Shown here piece after piece: positions 1-12,316 of a stretch of 64,000 nucleotides of DNA. The DNA lies in the NCBI RefSeq assembly GCF_963678635.1, contig NC_087067.1, positions 3,855,072 to 3,919,071 on the forward strand, in the 5' to 3' direction. A program made the position numbers and the translations under genes. The notes beneath the pieces were generated by a model that saw only the letters and a program-made list of their open reading frames with translations, did no database searches and was not told where the DNA came from. Each line of letters begins with the position of its first letter. The first letter of the stretch is position 1. This DNA comes from Symsagittifera roscoffensis (Eukaryota; Xenacoelomorpha; Acoela; Convolutidae).

Positions 1-1545
1 CAATTCGTAACAGGCGACAATTCGTAACAGGCGACAATTCGTAACAGGCGACAATTTGTAACAGGCGACAATTCGTAACAAGCGACAATTCGTAACAGGC
101 GACAATTCGCAACAGGCGACAATTCGTAACAGGCGACAATTCGTAACAAGCGACAATTCGTAACAGGCGACAATTCGCAACAGGCGACAATTCGTAACAG
201 GCGACAATTCGTAATAGGCGACAATTCGTAACAGGCGACAATTCGCAACAGGCGACAATTCGTAACAGGCGACAATTCGTAATAGGCGACAACTCGTAAC
301 AGGCGACAATTCGTAACAGGCGACAATTCCCAACAGGCAACAATTCGTAACAGGCGACAATTCGTAACAAGCGACAATTCGTAACAGGCGACAATTCGTA
401 ACAGGTGGCGATTCGTAACAGGCAACAATTCGTAACAGGCGACAATTTGTAACAGGCGACAATTCGTAACAAGCGACAATTCGTAACAGGCGACAATTCG
501 CAACAGACGACAATTCGTAACAGGCGACAATTCGTAATAGGCGACAATTCGTAACAGGTGACAATTCGTAACAGGTGACAATTTGTAACAAGCGACAATT
601 CGTAACAGGCGACAATTCATAACAGGCGACAATTCGTAACAGGCGACAATTCATAACAGGCGACAATTCCCAACAGGCGACAACTCGTAACAGGCGACAA
701 TTCGTAACAGGCGACAATTCGTAACAGGCGACAATTCGTAACAGGCGACAATTCGTAATAGGCGACAATTCGTAACAGGCGACAATTCCCAACAGGCAAC
801 AATTCGTAACAAGCGACAATTCGTAACAAGCGACAATTCGTAACAGGCGACAATTCGTAACAGGTGGCGATTCGTAACAGGCAACAATTCGTAACAGGCG
901 ACAATTTGTAACAGGCGACAATTCCCAACAGGCAACAATTCGTAACAGGCGACAATTCGTAACAAGCGACAATTCGTAACAGGCGACAATTCGTAACAGG
1001 TGGCGATTCGTAACAGGCAACAATTCGTAACAGGCGACAATTTGTAACAGGCGACAATTCGTAACAAGCGACAATTCGTAACAGGCGACAATTCGCAACA
1101 GACGACAATTCGTAACAGGCGACAATTCGTAATAGGCGACAATTCGTAACAGGTGACAATTCGTAACAGGTGACAATTTGTAACAAGCGACAATTCGTAA
1201 CAGGCGACAATTCATAACAGGCGACAATTCGTAACAGGCGACAATTCGTAACAGGCGGCAATTCCCAACAGGCGACAACTCGTAACAGGCGACAATTCGT
1301 AACAAGCGACAATTGGTAACAGGCGACAATTCGTAACAGGCGACAATTCGTAACAGGCGACAATTCGTAACAGGCGACAATTCGTAATAGGCGACAATTC
1401 GCAATAGGCGACAATTCGTAACAGGCGACAATTCGTAACAGGCGACAATTCGTAACAAGCGACAATTCGTAACAGGCAACAATTCGTAACAGGTGGCAAT
1501 TCTTAACAGGCGAAAATTCGTAGCAGGCGACAATTCGTAACAGTA
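1..1545. repeat. 17-bp minisatellite array, about 90 units
   Basis: The unit CAATTCGTAACAGGCGA repeats head to tail from the window edge, so the array may extend further left. Common variants are AATTTG, AATTCGC, AATTCCC, TAATAGG, AACAAGC and GGTGGCGATT. The reverse complement of the unit has no stop codon in any frame, and 17 is not a multiple of 3, so long minus-strand open frames with a 17-residue period arise automatically. These are not evidence of a protein. The spacing of variants shows a higher-order duplication offset of 595 bp (35 units). Confidence 0.97.
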
Positions 1546-1640
1546 GATTAGGCGGGTAACACTGACTCACTTATGCTCCTCTCGTGCCGGATATAACCGC
1601 AGCGCAGCTGAGCAAGTGTGTTCTTTTTGCCATTCTTTTC

Positions 1641-1699
1641 GAATTGTCGTGTTATGAATTGTTGCCTGTTACGATTTGTCGCTTGTTATGAATTGTCGG
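1641..1699. repeat. Inverted orphan units of the 17-bp minisatellite
   Basis: Three to four diverged units in the opposite orientation (GAATTGT..TGTTATGAATTGTTGCCTGTTACG) lie about 95 bp beyond the end of the main array. They read as the reverse complement of the array unit. The intervening 1546-1640 is unique sequence. Confidence 0.85.
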
Positions 1700-2520
1700 C
1701 CTTTCCCTTTCTGATCATTTGGTTTTCGGCAACTTTGATTGAATGTCACGCGTTTGCCGACTATTTACATTTACTTTTAGCCCGAAAATTATTTAAGATT
1801 TAAAGTGGTACTATAATTTTTTTGGGGATCGAACTTTTTATGTTGACACAGTTGACTTTCCGAGCTGCTTTCTCATTTTAAACAAGCCAATTTTAACAAC
1901 GTTTTCTGTGCCGCAGTTCAATTGTTGCAGAAAAAAAAACGTTTTTTTTTTCAGCAGCTGTGTAAAGCTATGAGCAAAAAAGCTTTGTTTTCTCGCAGGC
2001 TTGCCCTCAAAATTAAAAAATTTAATATATATTGGCACCAAAGACACTTTCAGACAAATTCAAATTTAGTCAGCCAAGAACGGACGTGGTAAAAATTATC
2101 AAAAGAGGGGCTTTGGGTGTCAGGGAGTCGAATTATGGTGAGAAACATGAAATTTTAATGAAAAGTGTTTTTCCTCAAAATAAATGATGGTGCTTTCAGA
2201 TTAGTATTTGGAAAGTTTTTTGAATTTAGTCTCATGTCAACCAATTCAATCCATCGGGTTTTATTTCAAAAAAATTGTGATACTGAAAAACGCTTAAATA
2301 TATGAACGTGTTAAATTGCAACTGTGTAAATCGAACTGAGTCAACTTATATCTTATACAAAAACATAGCATGAAAAAAGTTTCAAATACAATCAAAGATA
2401 TTTGGTTGAGCACAACTAGCACTGAATACATTGAACACTTTATTTTAAGTGGATTAATTAAAAGAAAATAAAACTGCGCAGAGAAAGATCAGATCATTTA
2501 GATTATAACAATCTAGTATA
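1700..2520. other. Gene-free AT-rich stretch
   Basis: No coding signal, RNA gene or inverted-terminal element was recognised here. It contains only homopolymer-rich sequence between the two satellite regions. Confidence 0.5.
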
Positions 2521-2580
2521 GAAATAGATAGAGGTAGATAGATAAATAAATAGATAGATAGGTAGATAGATAGATAGATC

Positions 2581-2640
<60 letters not shown>

Positions 2641-2663
2641 GATAGTTATATAGATAGATAGAG

Positions 2664-2732
<69 letters not shown>

Positions 2733-2781
2733 TATGGATAGATAGTTAGATGGATAGATAGATAGATAGATAGATATATAG

Positions 2782-2826
<45 letters not shown>

Positions 2827-2853
2827 TCGTGGAAGACCAGACCAGAGGGAGAT

Positions 2854-2907
<54 letters not shown>

Positions 2908-2947
2908 AGAGTAAGACAGGGAGAGTGAGAGAGAGAGAGAGAAAAAA
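2521..2947. repeat. GATA microsatellite passing into a GA microsatellite
   Basis: An imperfect (GATA)n tract fills roughly 2521-2805, with occasional GATT, GATC and ATAT variants. It changes directly into (GA)n at about 2800-2945, interrupted by a short block near 2827-2850. The minus-strand frame across it encodes only Ser/Leu and Tyr/Ile repeats and is not a gene. Confidence 0.97.
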
Positions 2948-5110
2948 AAGAGAGACCTCAAATAAGCGCCAAAAAATGTGTCAGCGTGGTCAAAAGCCAA
3001 CTTAATTAATCACTAAAAAAGTTTAAAAAAATAAGATTGACTTGATTCCGGCTCAATGTAGAGCAAAATAAACAAGGATAGCAGTTTACTGTGCAAGATT
3101 CACAGAACGTTCCGATCACAGTCATAAAAAATACAAAATTAATTTTTATCAAATTGTTTTCGTTTTTTTTCTCCTGTTGTAATAAAAAGATCTGAAGGAA
3201 AAATTAGAACTTGGGTATATTTGAGAGTCATAATAAAATAGGTCAATTTTAAAACAGTTTTTGAAAAAAAAAATCACTAGAAAAACGAAACAAAAAGTTT
3301 AGAAAAAAATTTGAAAAAATTTCAAAAATTTTTTAAAATTTTTTTCCAGAAATGTTTTAAGTTTTCAAGTTTTTGATTTTCAAAATTGCGCTAAAAACTC
3401 TAAAAACTACATTTATTTGAGTAAAACTAAGTTTTCACGGCTTGAATTTTGCTTAAATATGCTTTTTTAAGCCTACACGGTCACCTTATTAGCTCGAAAT
3501 AAGACGAAAAATCAAAAATTTCCAAGCAGTTTTTCTCAAAAATTAAAAAATTTTCAAAAAGGCTTTAATCTGATATATCACTTAACCCAATTCGATCATT
3601 ATTTGTGGTATTTGATTTTGCGTGGAAAACAAAAATGCAAAAAAACTAAAACACACCCGAATACAAAGTTCCTCCCCATCTTCAATAGTCGGAACATTAA
3701 GCATGCAAAATGAAGCTTTCAAGGCATAAGAAGTTATATGATTATAGAAGAAAAAATAGTAAAAACTAAATTTTGATTGCCGCAACGTTGTAGTAATTTA
3801 CTCACCGACGTATCATTTTGCCGCAAATCATCCATTGACACAAAAATCATGTGCTTGCATTCGGACAAGAGGCATTGGTGTTCGAACCGGGCTCAGTGCA
3901 CGAATGCTGAAAGAAAAGTGTGCCTAACACAAATAGTTGATTATTTTAATGATTTTAGCCGAAAAAAAAACCATTCAGTTCATGATTAGTCTCTGACGAT
4001 AAAAAGCATCAGCCGAAAAATTTCATCAAACAACTCTGATAAAAGCTAAATGAAAAACACTCTGACAATTAACAAAGCAGGCTTCTCAAATACAGATTCG
4101 TTTATAGAAGCGTAAACCTAACGTCAATTGAAAAAAATTTTTAAAAAAATTTATTTAAATCACAACAGGCGTCTACTTTCAAAAATTGAGCACATTTTCT
4201 TGGGCAGCTTCTGCACTTCGCTTTTCCCTCCTTGAATTTTTCAAAAACTATCTATACCAGACTTTTTGAAAATTTGTTGTGACTTTTAATGAAAAATTTG
4301 TAATTTTGGTCTGACTTTCTGAGATTTTTTAGAAACTGAAGGTGAGTCTAAAGATGCTAATCTTGACAGTTTAGAATAATCAACGCACGATATAAACAAA
4401 TGACATTAATGAAATCTACCAGAAAGAAAAACTTGACAAAATATGCCAAACAAGCCATTTTGAGAATTTCCTGACGGTTTGACCAAATCCAGTACCATAT
4501 AGACAAAAAAACAGAAAATTATTCGCTCTTTGTTTGTTTAGTGCAGAACAAAAGCAAGTTTTTTTTATATTAAATAGGCCTTAGTACTCCTTTAGCCGGA
4601 AACAAAAATTACCCCATGTAAAACAATTTGAGCTTAGCATCTCAAAGGGCTTAAATTTGTTAAATAAAAAAGAAATACACTTCAATTTTACCGGCTGAAA
4701 TTTGTTTTAAGGAAAAACTTCATTCAACTAATATTTTTTTGTAGAAAACGTAGCAAACACTTTATTTGCGTTGAATTTTGCATCTCAACAAAGTAGGAAA
4801 AATTGAATCAATGGATTTTCATTGTCTTTATCTGTTAAAAAAGTAGCAAAATAATCCGTTTTAATTGATTCTAATAGATTATTTTTCAGTTTTAAAGACA
4901 CTGACAATAAAACTTAAATTTAATCAATTCGTATCCATGGAACTCCAGTGCGGGACAACCAGTTTCCCTACACAATAGCATATATCTGAAAATCGTCCAA
5001 ATTTACCCATTTTTTAAAACTTTTATACGAATACATTTCACCTAATGTAGCGTCCCGTCCAGATACAGAGGACATTCAATATTGAATAGTAGTTTCGGTT
5101 TACTAATTGA
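2948..5110. other. Gene-free AT-rich stretch with one dispersed-repeat fragment
   Basis: No supported gene. Around 3540-3660 (read on the minus strand) is a copy of a dispersed sequence beginning TTTTCCACGCAAAATC, also seen on the plus strand near 37850-38010 and 49105-49260. The three share CCACGCA(A/C)AAT, a following CACAAA run and, in the two later copies, a GTGTCGAGA block. The family is unknown. Confidence 0.5.
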
Positions 5111-5111
5111 T

Positions 5112-5420
5112 AAATTGTTCCTTATAGTGATCGCGCTATTGAATAAGTGTGTAAAAATCAGCCAAAGTTTAAGCTAACCGGAAATGCGCAGAAATTATAA
5201 ACCAGCCAGAAAGACACATCTTATGAATGAAATTTGCATAACTGTTAGAATTGTTGCATAATTTTAACATAACTATTAAATAACACTTACGTTTTTTCAG
5301 CTGATTGATAGATCGGCTCGCTCTTATGTCGGCTGGCTTATAAGCAATCATATCGATTGTCCTACAAAAATCGATCATAGGACAAACGTTATAGCGCAAT
5401 CACTATATATGGAACAAATT
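5112..5420. mobile_element. MITE-like element with ~28-bp inverted termini
   Basis: The left end AATTGTTCCTTATAGTGATC continues to GCGCTAT. The right end, reverse-complemented, reads AATTTGTTCC, ATATATAGTGAT, TGCGCTAT. About 250 bp of non-coding sequence lies between. The long matching inverted ends without an open frame suggest a non-autonomous DNA transposon. No clear target duplication was found, so the superfamily is open. Confidence 0.6.
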
Positions 5421-5528
5421 ACAATCAATTAAAACTTTAGCTAGACCGTATTTGGCCAAAAGATTGAATGATTTTCTGAGTTCTTGGAGTACAAAAGCTT
5501 AAAATTGGTGTTTGCAAGCCTTAAACGG

Positions 5529-5875
5529 GTGGCCACTCAATAAAGAGAATCGTCTAATAGCAGAATGGATACAAGAGCAGAAAAATGAAAAGCATTAACT
5601 TTTATAAAGTAATCGGTAAATTAAGTATAAGAATTCAAAATTAAAAAAAAAAAAATTGTACGCCTAATTTTTTGAGCAGTTTAATCGAGATTTTAAAAAA
5701 ATTCTTTTAAAAACTCGATAGAAATATTCATTTCATGCATTTTGATGACAATATTCTAATAATTGTTTTACCAATTAGCCAGTATAAGTCAATGAAAAAT
5801 TAATATTTATTTGTTTTTCTGTTCTTGGACCCACTCTGCTCTTAGACCCTTCTGTTTAGTGCTTCGTCTACCCTT
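5529..5875. mobile_element. Inverted-terminal element, AGAGCAGAATGG family, copy 1
   Basis: The left end carries TAGCAGAATGG..ACAAGAGCAGAAAAA. The right end carries the inverse, TTTCTGTTCTTGG then CTCTGCTCTTAGACC. A better-preserved copy lies at about 46127-46496. The interior is non-coding and AT-rich and shares GGTAAATTAAGTATA with copy 2. Confidence 0.65.
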
Positions 5876-6218
5876 AAGCGATATTTTGCTCTTTGGGGCT
5901 CTTTTTTGGCGAGGAGAGGGACAGAATAAAAATTTGGAATAAAAGAATATGAATCAACCTAAACTCAGAAACTGAATTATGTCAGGATGGTTGATGGTTC
6001 CTATTAGCCTGGAAACCACATGGTTGGTTTATTTGATTTGTAAACGAATTTGTATATGAAGAAATCATTGTATTTGTGTCTCTTGGAACACTCCTCAATG
6101 ATTGAGAAGAATTTATAAGTGCAAGCATAATTTCATCCATTCGCATTTATAGTTATTAGATGTTTCTTCATTATTATCTTTGAAAAGACTTTCTAACTTT
6201 TTGATTCGTATTTTTTAT

Positions 6219-6415
6219 GTTCACGTACGCCAAGTACGTGAAAAGGACCTTCACGGCACCTGCGAACATGCAGTCAGTGCAGGCTTTACGCGTGTTCATT
6301 TGTCGATCATTTGTTCCTGAACAATAGACTTTGAAACACATCTCTTATTAACTCAACTCAAAACAAAAAGTGGAACAATATTCTAACCGATATAGCTAAC
6401 CAGCGTTACCTACAA
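6219..6415 (+). repeat. 5' long terminal repeat
   Basis: It begins near TGTTCACG. It shares TTCACGGCACCTGCGAACAT, then GCAGTCA, GCAGGCTT, CATTTGTTC.TGAACAATAG and TAGCTAACCAG with the copy at 12317-12515. The exact 3' boundary is uncertain because sequence after TAGCTAACCAG diverges. No clear primer-binding site was recognised. Confidence 0.8.
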
Positions 6416-6453
6416 TTGATAAACAAATTATAACAGGATGCAACCAGCAGGTA

Positions 6454-7643
6454 ATGGCAAGAAAATGTTTTTTGAACATTCCGCCGCTCTGGCATCGGTA
6501 TACCACGGAAGCACCAGCAGAGTGGGCAAAATGGCTTGTTGGATTGCAAATGGCATTAGTCGCGAATGACAATATCGACATTCAACTACTACTGCGAAAT
6601 CGACTTATTCAAACAGTCATTCCATCAGAGCCAGTAATAGATAGACGTGGAAAAAAGCTACCAAAAAGATAGAGAATTAAGCAACCACAAAAAACTATTC
6701 ATATGGGAGAATACATGCCAAACGGCGGATACCATGGGAGGAAGCGGACACTAAAGCCTACACCTATTTCTATCTTGGGAATGAAGCCCAAAAACAACCT
6801 AGACAGAGGAAGTCAAGCATCTGAATAAAATTGATATCTAGAAAGGACTTGTTCTTCAAATAAAAAACTATAGCGTTTGAAAGATAAAAATTCAGTCGCA
6901 GAACCCAAAAGAAAGTCAACCTTTGGAACAATAGCTAGACCTGGCATCCACAGCCGACCGTGGAGACAAATAGGTGAAGGAACTTTTTTACCGCATAAAC
7001 AGCACACGTTCGAAACGAGAAGAAACGAACTGTTAGCAGAAACACGTACACCAAAAGAAGCGTACGACTACGCCATTAGGCGGGCAAAAAGTATAAAGCA
7101 CAATTAAATGATTAAAAACTACAGTCAAGCACATTCCATTGCACTAGGAAGCTAAACAATTATAAAACAAGAACCAGATAGATTCACTAACCATCGGAAA
7201 AATCATCCATCATTTGAAGAGGTAGGGGCTGTGTACAAAACTAAATTTTCCCGAATCGAAGTCTGGATCAATCCCGACATAGCAGATCAGCAATTAATAC
7301 AAACTATCGACAGAACCAGCAATGCCACATAAGTGCTATTACTTTATGGGCAACACACCTCCAAACATGCCCAGCAAAGGACAAAATGTGCACTAAATGT
7401 GGAAGAAGAGGCCACTTCCAAGTAGTGTGCCAGCTAGCTATCATAAATTATATCGCTAAGCGAGATGAAATAGACATGGAAGTGCCACAGCAGCAACAAA
7501 AAGACAACCATGACCCGAAAGCATTCCCAGGATTAAACTCGGCAAACGGGTGGGACACACTACAATCAATAATTATACGGTGTTGGCTATCAATGAAAAA
7601 ATTGAAACTAGAAATGCTGAATGATTTGCCAAAAAGGAATTGA
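6454..7643 (+). pseudogene. gag-like remnant with CCHC zinc knuckle
   Basis: An opening segment reads PPLWHRYTTEAP followed by EWAKWLVGLQMAL, which resembles the start of gag proteins in invertebrate Ty3/gypsy elements. Near 7390-7431 the frame gives CTKCGRRGHFQVVC, a C-X2-C-X4-H-X4-C nucleic-acid-binding knuckle. It is preceded by a Cys-rich stretch and a CPAKDK motif, as in two-knuckle gags. Stops and frame changes between these blocks show a broken gene. In a live element the product would package the RNA genome. Confidence 0.75.
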
Positions 7644-7764
7644 AAAGACACTTAGTGAAACTGAAAACGTCGGAGAGGTGATAATAGCGATAGCAGACTC
7701 GGGCGGTCCAAACGGTCAAAGTCGTCATCTCGAAACATATTCCCAAAGAGGATGAGGCACACAA

Positions 7765-7935
7765 TCTCGCCTGTTACAACGGAGTGTTTATCGGACCATT
7801 GGGTAGACTGATAATACCAATCGAATCGGGAGGGTAGGTAGTACAATCAGCACAATTGATAGTAGTGAATGGTCACAGAGCGAGCATCGTAGGTAGAAAC
7901 ATCCTACCAAAAAATGAGATTAAAACACACCAAGA
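7765..7935 (+). pseudogene. Retropepsin-like remnant
   Basis: A frame containing GPLGRLIIPIESGG, an in-frame stop, and then VVNGHRASIVGRNILP resembles the C-terminal half of retroviral-type aspartic proteases (hydrophobic strand, then I-V-G-R-N/D-x-L). The catalytic D-S/T-G triad was not confidently located; an ADSGG string upstream at about 7694 is a weak candidate in another frame. It sits between the gag and RNase H remnants, as expected. Confidence 0.5.
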
Positions 7936-8984
7936 CAAACCAGACACCAGATGTTCCTAATTATCGAATCAAAGGAAGAGTCAGATCCTACAATGGCTAA
8001 TCGGGTTAAAGAAAAGTATAGAGGTTTAAACAAAAGCTTCGGATAATCAAAGAAGCCCATGGTAAGAACAATGTAATTCTAATAAATCAAAGCGATACAA
8101 CAGAAGGGCAGAAGAGTACCCATCCACCTGAAATAACGAATGGAGCAAGAGATCAACAAACTCAATTATCAGGATCACAGAGAATAACTGTAAAACTACA
8201 GCAAAAAACGACTCATTAGCTTCATCTTGATCACAGTAAGAAAGGATCATTTGATCAAAGTGGCATTGGATTCGAAACAAACTTAAAAAGACATACACAA
8301 AAACAAAAGTCAAAAGTCAAGCATAGAGTTTATATTGGATAACGTAGCTCAAGGACGGGAGACATCGTCTTTAAATTGTTAGATTTAAGATAGGCCTTTT
8401 CACCAATTTCTTTAAAAGGCAAAATCTAAAGTGCAATGCAACTTCAGCCTTGGGTGGGGGTAGAGGCACAGTCCCATAGCAGTTCCCAACGGGATCTTTT
8501 GTGCTGACATACATGCAGCCCAATTTTGAAAAAAGCGATCTATCTCACCCTATTTAATTGCAATTTACATTTCCAGATATTTTTCGTATCGTCACAAAAA
8601 ATAAGAAAACCGAACACCAGGCGGCGCTTAAAATCCTCTCAGAGGAACTTGACACTAAAAACCCGGCCGTATGGTGGCCTAAATGCAAGTTTGCTTGTAA
8701 ATAAATTGAATTGTTCGAGTTTATTACCAACGCAGATGGAAATAAACCGACAATTGAGAAAACGGAGGCACTAAAAAACTTATTGTCCCGTAGACATATA
8801 ACCACTAAAAAGCTTCATGGGTTCGATCTATCATCTGACGAATCATATCCCAATTTCCGTTGCCGCCAAAAGTTTTTCCTGAAAAACAGTGAAAAAGTAA
8901 AATTAAATGTTTTCCGCTCATGTATTAACTTTCAAAAAAAATTAAAACTGGTACCAGAATTTACAAAAAGTTGACATTTTAATC

Positions 8985-9345
8985 AAAATTTAGAAACAAG
9001 AATTGAGTGCGTTGCGTCCACACTCGCATTAGGCGCGACCATAGAAAATATTCCTTTGAAGATAAAAAAATTTCTGAACTCACATGAGGAAAAGTACTCA
9101 ACGACGAACTTGGTTTATGAGAGATAGTTTTGACGATAGAGTATTCACATATTATCTTTAAGGTAGCGCTTTCACAACCGTTATGGATCATCAAGCCCTC
9201 TTATGTGCATTTAACGCATCAGAGAAAACAAAGACCGTACAATCCGATGGATTGATAGCTTATTGTCTTTTTATTTCAATATCAAATATTTGGCGAGGTT
9301 TTTTGATCAACAATCAAGAAACCCAGTCAGCCCGGCGCAACCAGC
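8985..9345 (+). pseudogene. RNase H remnant of pol
   Basis: Frames here carry KIKKFLNSHEEKYSTTNL, a stretch of stops, and then MDHQALLCAFNASEKTKT. These match the conserved RNase H layout of Ty3/gypsy pol (S-R-x-L-x-x-x-E-x-x-Y-s-t, then T-D-H-x-x-L). The D of the DH pair is kept but the preceding Thr is Met. Multiple stops make it non-functional. Confidence 0.7.
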
Positions 9346-10272
9346 AAGCAATTACGACGAGGAAATTGTGGTAGCCAAGATCAAGCGTTCATTTCAAAGA
9401 TAGAAAATTTGGACATTATAGTGCTCAAGGAGTTGGCCAATAGGAAAGGAGAACAGACGAATTTGGTTGACAAGAGAAGAAAAAGCAGTAAGCAAATTGA
9501 CTCCGTACAAAACTAATTTCAAAATCTTTTGCCTGTTAAACAAAACAACTCAAAAAACCAAACAAACAAAGAAATATCCTCTGCCTTCAGTTCAAACAAA
9601 TAAAAGAATTAGAAATCCTGGAAAGGATGGACACATCAACACAAGAAAACTAGAGAACGCCAACACAAAGTAAAAAACTGCCAGCTGGTATAAAACCACC
9701 AGAGATCACCACGAAAGAACACTTCAACACAATTGGCGATTGCTCTATATGAGAACAGACGCAAAACTACAAATACGAGAGGAAGCCAACAACAGTGTTG
9801 AGAGAATGGATCAAAAACAACGCGTGAGGAAGGAAAGAGAGACGTTAACACATGTAGGAGAGGAATAACACTCTATTAAGAGTGGAACAGTCCACTCGGT
9901 GAAACTAATTACCCGATTTGTTTCAAGTCAAAGAATACGTGGGAAGAACACGAGACAAAAATCACAATTCGGACGGAAAAGTAGCCTGAAAGAAGAATGA
10001 AACATGAACACAAGTAGGAGACGCCAGGCCCCGGCATTAAAAATCAAAAGAAATCGTAAGCCGAAATGGAATAAAAGAGGGTCATTACTATCAATAAATG
10101 AATGGAAATTCCCAAATCGGCCGTGTCCAAACAACAGCCAGCACAGAAGACACCAAAAATCAAGCAGAAAACATGAGCCTAACTCCAATTGAACCCGAGA
10201 ACCAAAAGCCTGGAGGAAACGTAGTTTTTTGTTGTGGCAGGGATGATAAAAAGCCAGCTTAATTAAAAAAAT

Positions 10273-10663
10273 TTATGTAATGGTGCAGTCGATTTTGTTG
10301 GTTAACTCGCAAGTCGTCGAAGGAACATAAGGGGCTTTGCTTTCCTGGTTTGCGTTGCCGCCATACGCCGGAGCAGGCGGGTTGTTTCCAATTGTCATGC
10401 CAGCCAAGTCCCGAATGAGCATGAACTTCTTGGTGCAACCGCCGTATAGAATAGGGTTGAGACAGCTGTTGACGTATGTGAGGATCTGGAACACGACAGT
10501 CATGTAGATGACGGGGACTTGGTGATCCTTGAGGAAGTGGAACTCGTTGATCATCTGGATTGAGTAGAAGGGCGCGTAGGAGACAATGAAGCTCATCACT
10601 ATCAGACCCAACACGAAACTCAGTCGGTGCTGGTTGATGGGACACAGGGCACTCCTCGGGTTT
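10273..10663 (-). CDS. GPCR terminal exon A (TM6-TM7 and tail), inside the retroelement
   Basis: An intact exon of 391 nt. On the minus strand it follows an acceptor ATTCTAG, starts with one base completing a codon, reads NPRSALCPINQHRLSFVLG, then TM6, TM7 with NSCLNPILYGG, and a 43-residue tail ending CTIT before TAA. Its TM6-TM7 core is almost the same as exon B at 14083-14485, including about 119 nt of exact DNA identity. The tails differ (NNPPAPAYGG here), though both end with related APYVP and ELTN motifs. The start phase fits the donor at 14690, so it could be an alternative last exon of the same gene. It is not a processed copy, since no upstream exon is fused to it and it keeps a splice acceptor. 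It could also be a non-transcribed duplicate. Confidence 0.8.
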
Positions 10664-10850
10664 CTAGAATGAGTATAAAAATTTAAAAGAAAAACATTGA
10701 TAATAATTATTGAAGTTTATGAAGATATTTTCACTGTACAGTTTGAATTTACCCACATCATTTCGGAAAATTTTCCGCGCTTTCTGACTGTTTTTCAGAA
10801 AAATTCGGCCAGCTCAATCCATTGTTTTTCTCAAACATCACCATTCGGAG

Positions 10851-11010
10851 TTAGATAAGGTCGTTGAATTGGATTTTGCCGGACCCATGCCAGACAAGCT
10901 CAACAAAGACGCTTACAAATTGGTAGCCATAGAGAGATTTTCAAAGTACCCAATCAAAAAAGAAGTTAAAAAAATGCAGCAGAATATTCTTCGCACCAGT
11001 TGACAATGAC
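10851..11010 (+). pseudogene. Integrase core remnant
   Basis: The frame gives VVELDFAGPMPDKLNKDAYK followed by LVAIERFSKYP. This is the first catalytic-Asp block of retroviral-type integrases (h-h-h-D-x-x-G-P ... h-V-x-h-D-x-x-S-k-y). The second conserved Asp of the VID strand appears as Glu (AIE). Downstream the frame breaks within about 50 codons. It lies beyond the embedded GPCR exon, 1.5 kb from the RNase H remnant. Confidence 0.75.
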
Positions 11011-12316
11011 GGGGCTATAAGATAAGTAGACGGTTTTATCCAAATCATAAAAAACATTTTAGACGTAGAAAGAATGGTTGCTACAATACACCACAAAAAC
11101 AAGCATCGGACGAAGCGGAACTAATCAAAACACTGAGAATAATACCACTCGCGGTTAAAGACCAAAACTAACCAAAACCACTTAATTTGGGATAACTTAA
11201 AACTGTCTACAGCTTTAGAAACAAAGAACCTAGAAAGACTCACACCGGAGCAAAACCATGACATGCGCCGATGATCCGAGGAACAAGTTGTCATTAAGCG
11301 AAGGGCACCAAGGGAGAAACTTCCTAAAGACATCAAGCTAGATCGCATCATGACTGAATCGCAAGGTTCGAAGATGAATTTTTTAAAATCCAAATTTAGG
11401 TATAAATTTGGAGGAGCTGAGAAAACACCGAAGAAAAACTTAAGGGTTAGAATTAGGCAGGTGGCCAGAAAAACCGTAAGAATAGCCCAAAGAGTAAAAT
11501 ATCCGACTCAATTTCAATAAAAAGACAAAAATCAAGATAGAAAAAACTAACATGTATCCATAAACAGCTTGCGTTCAAATATTCGGAAATCAACAGAAAC
11601 TTTTGAAGAATAGCGGATTCGCATTTGTATCTAACCCGAGAAAAGACGGCAACTGCACACCAATCAGACTAGGCAATTTTTTGGCATAAAAATCAGCTGG
11701 AGATAAAAAAAATCTATCGGTTTTTAGACAATCAAAACCCAAAGGCGCCAGCCCATCCAATGTTTTAAAAGACCACGAGAGACAATTAGACAAAAATGAA
11801 GAACGGACAAGAAGCCTCGCAAACAAGCTCGGAAACCCAATTCCGTTCTTGATTGTCCAGAAGGGGAAAAAACCGCTCGAACGTCACCCGCCTAAGAAGC
11901 ACCGTCGCTCAAAAAGTTAGTCCGGGCCGTGGCCATTCAGGAGGGCCGGGCGGATCGCGCAGATGTGGAGGCTTGTCTCGAATTTTTACAGACATTAGGA
12001 GCAAAATCATCAGAAACCGACGATACAGAAGTCATCAAAGTGTAATCTGGACTGGAAGCGAGTTAAGCGGCATCGAGAAACAAGCCAACACAAACGAAGA
12101 AAGCAGAAGAGTGTTGAAGGACGAAAAAGTCAACAACAAAAATCAAGAGGAGAAGAGGTGAAGGAAATGGTAATATATCTATGATAAAAAAAAACTTTAA
12201 AACTTTAATTTGAGGTATCCGTGTTAGTGTCATCCATCTGGATTTATATATTATATATTTATTCAATATTATCTGTAAAGAGACATCCAAAAATATTTGA
12301 TGTGATTAATTATTTA

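Noticed and set aside
1-1545. CRISPR-like array
   Set aside because: Units are contiguous 17-bp repeats with no unique spacers, in a eukaryotic context.
1546-1560. Telomere-like repeat (TTAGGC)
   Set aside because: A single occurrence, not an array.
617-1570. 317-codon minus-strand open frame with a Cys/Leu-rich repeat
   Set aside because: It is the minisatellite read in a stop-free orientation. All frames behave alike, so it carries no coding signal.
2746-3000. Ser/Leu-rich 84-codon minus-strand frame
   Set aside because: It is a translation of the GA and GATA microsatellites.
10273-10663. Processed retrogene copy of the GPCR made by the surrounding retroelement
   Set aside because: Only one exon is present, it keeps a splice acceptor and intron-like upstream sequence, and no poly-A tract or fused upstream exon is seen.
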